From: an uncultured Methylophilus sp.
Lineage (GTDB): Bacteria > Pseudomonadota > Gammaproteobacteria > Burkholderiales > Methylophilaceae
NCBI GenBank assembly: GCA_936943315.1
Contig: CAKZJM010000340.1
Location: 1 to 6,339, forward strand
Direction: 5' to 3'
Length of the DNA stretch: 6,339 bases
Under the pieces are notes generated by a model. It saw nothing but the letters and a program-made list of their open reading frames with translations, did not search any database and had not been told where the DNA came from. A program made the translations under genes and the position numbers. This document shows positions 5,386-6,339 of this stretch, in pieces; positions within the stretch are counted from its first letter, which is position 1, and each line of letters opens with the position of its first letter.

Positions 5386-6339
5386 AGGCATCATTCAGGA
5401 CATCAGCAGCCGCAAACGTATAGAACACGAGTTATTCAGTACTGAGCAAAAATACCGCTCCATGTTCGAAAACTCCACGCTAGGCATGTTTCAAACCACG
5501 GAATCGGGCACTTACCTCAATGCCAACCCGGCGCTGGCCAAACTCTACGGTTACGCTTCGCCTGCCGCCCTCATTAGCGACCTCAATAACATCAGCAGCC
5601 AGCTTTATGTGTCAGAAGCCCGCCGCGACGAGTTTACCGAAGCCATACGCACACAAGGGCGGGTACAGAACTTTGAATCAGAGGTTTACCGGCTGGCCGG
5701 TGACACCATCTGGATTTCGGAAAACGCGCATGCCGTGTACGACGCCCACGCCAATATCCTGTATTACGAAGGCACGGTCGAAGACATCACCGACCGTAAA
5801 AATCACGAATTGCAAATCCGCCAGATGGCGGTCACCGACAACCTGACCGGCCTGCTTAACCGTCATGCTTTTAGCGGCAAGCTGGCCAGCCTGATTGCCG
5901 AAGCGGACAAGATGCAGCGCAAGATTGCGATTGCCTTTATCGACCTGGACCATTTCAAGCTGATTAACGATACGCTGGGCCACCGCGCTGGCGACAAGCT
6001 GCTGGAGAATGTGGCGCAGCGACTGATTCAGAGCACCCGCCCCACCGATGCCATTGTGCGTTTTGGTGGCGATGAATTTGTCATGCTTTACCCTGGCCTG
6101 CGCGCGGCTGAAGACGCTGAACCGTTACTGGCGCGTGTCATGGAGGCTATTTCAAAGCCGATTGCAATTGGCGACTATGTGTTTAACATGACTTGCAGTG
6201 TGGGCGTGAGTATTTACCCCGATCACGCCCAGGAAATAGATACGCTGCTCACCTGTGCGGACTCATCTGAGCTCATCCTCTTGTTACTCTTGGACAGGAT
6301 TTCTTCTAAATCACTCTCGGAGCAAGGTCGTGCATTATA
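5318..6339 (+). CDS. PAS-GGDEF diguanylate cyclase, C-terminal part after frameshift, open at window end
   Basis: This is the second frame of the same gene; ATG 5318 is only the first convenient start and has no ribosome-binding site. It opens with the end of PAS1 (RWVAERGSAVLDPAGKPVAL, then GIIQDISSRKR). PAS2 follows (about 5447-5800: KYRSMFENSTLGMFQ ... YYEGTVEDITDRKN), then a GGDEF domain from TDNLTGLLNR (5834-5863). Metal- and substrate-site residues are present: IDLDHFKLIND (5939-5971) and GGDEF (6065-6079). RPTD (6038-6049) sits exactly five residues before GGDEF and is a product-inhibition I-site. By family knowledge such enzymes join two GTP into cyclic di-GMP in the cytosol. The domain holds up to VGVSIYPDH...LLTCAD (to 6262). 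After that the usual ALYxAKxxGRN end is missing and a Leu/Ser-rich stretch follows. Whether an EAL domain came after cannot be seen. As read, activity is doubtful. Confidence 0.82.
   Translation, partial: MARWVAERGSAVLDPAGKPVALEGIIQDISSRKRIEHELFSTEQKYRSMFENSTLGMFQTTESGTYLNANPALAKLYGYASPAALISDLNNISSQLYVSEARRDEFTEAIRTQGRVQNFESEVYRLAGDTIWISENAHAVYDAHANILYYEGTVEDITDRKNHELQIRQMAVTDNLTGLLNRHAFSGKLASLIAEADKMQRKIAIAFIDLDHFKLINDTLGHRAGDKLLENVAQRLIQSTRPTDAIVRFGGDEFVMLYPGLRAAEDAEPLLARVMEAISKPIAIGDYVFNMTCSVGVSIYPDHAQEIDTLLTCADSSELILLLLLDRISSKSLSEQGRAL
5323..5332 (+). other. Frameshift site inside PAS1 of the cyclase gene
   Basis: Homology to PAS_3 demands a line like ANGEVRWVAERGSAV, but the sequence gives ANGEV in one frame and RWVAERGSAV in the next. 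The bases are GAGGTGGGTGG. Restoring a second AGGTG (GAGGTGAGGTGG...) would yield E-V-R-W-V in a single frame, so loss of one copy of a 5-bp tandem repeat explains the data exactly. A base-calling error remains possible, though a one-base insertion alone would leave out the conserved RW. Confidence 0.75.
6263..6339. other. Non-GGDEF tail, possible start of an inserted or misjoined sequence
   Basis: After the codons for TCAD (ending at 6262) a GGDEF domain should read close to AALYxAKxxGRN. Instead this frame gives SSELILLLLLDRISSKSLS, which fits no GGDEF end. The base mix is also more AT-rich than the gene body. On the minus strand the same bases are open from 6339 to a TGA at 6225-6223 and read, in part, SDLEEILSKSNKRMSSDE, which looks more protein-like. 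A palindrome TGAGCTCA (6268-6275) lies close to the break, and CTCATC occurs twice (6262-6267, 6272-6277). I do not recognise an insertion sequence end. Insertion, rearrangement, or an assembly join are all possible. Confidence 0.55.

Noticed and set aside
5520..5846. Rightward 108-residue frame across PAS2
   Set aside because: It is out of frame with the PAS2-GGDEF reading, which has strong domain matches over the same bases. The alternative is Thr/Pro/Arg-rich nonsense.
6317..6331. SEQGR near the window end resembling the EQGRN end of GGDEF domains
   Set aside because: It lies about 12 residues too far from the TCAD motif, lacks the ALYxAK helix before it and the Asn after GR. It is probably coincidence, although a 36-base in-frame insertion cannot be fully excluded.

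Overview
The window looks like a chromosomal segment of a Gram-negative proteobacterium of moderate GC. The N-terminus of the Do-type protease, the HPP-CBS and DUF2721 proteins and the general codon choice suggest a betaproteobacterium, perhaps a Methylophilaceae-like methylotroph. That placement is inference from protein style, not from any marker gene.

Left part (1-2077): the 5' end of a periplasmic Do/HtrA-family serine protease runs leftward off the window. A 195-bp divergent intergenic region separates it from a rightward HPP-family membrane protein with two C-terminal CBS domains. That region carries a 9-bp direct repeat at one-helical-turn spacing and a possible extended -10 promoter. 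A leftward DUF2721 membrane protein converges on the HPP gene, and the two stop codons overlap by 4 bp, so no terminator fits between them. These genes look like ordinary housekeeping or envelope functions.

Middle (2078-2404): 327 bp without a supported gene. It is AT-rich and holds several small palindromes, including two interlocking inverted repeats about 50 bp before the next start codon. No convincing sigma-70, sigma-54 or FliA promoter was found.

Right part (2405-6339): a two-gene rightward unit. The first gene encodes an 859-residue soluble protein with two copies of a Cache/PDC-like sensor module (about residues 80-320 and 427-690) followed by a C-terminal CheW-like domain (about 705-850). 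There is no transmembrane helix and no methyl-accepting signalling domain. Its stop codon overlaps the start of the second gene (TGATG), which encodes a PAS-PAS-GGDEF diguanylate cyclase with an intact GGDEF motif and an RxxD inhibitory site. The pair suggests a cytosolic sensor that docks on a chemotaxis-type kinase or scaffold and is co-produced with a c-di-GMP synthase.

The cyclase gene is damaged twice as read here. A frameshift falls in the first PAS domain near 5323-5332, and its sequence looks like loss of one copy of a 5-bp tandem repeat. From about 6263 to the window end the sequence no longer resembles a GGDEF C-terminus, as if an inserted element, rearrangement or misjoined sequence begins there.
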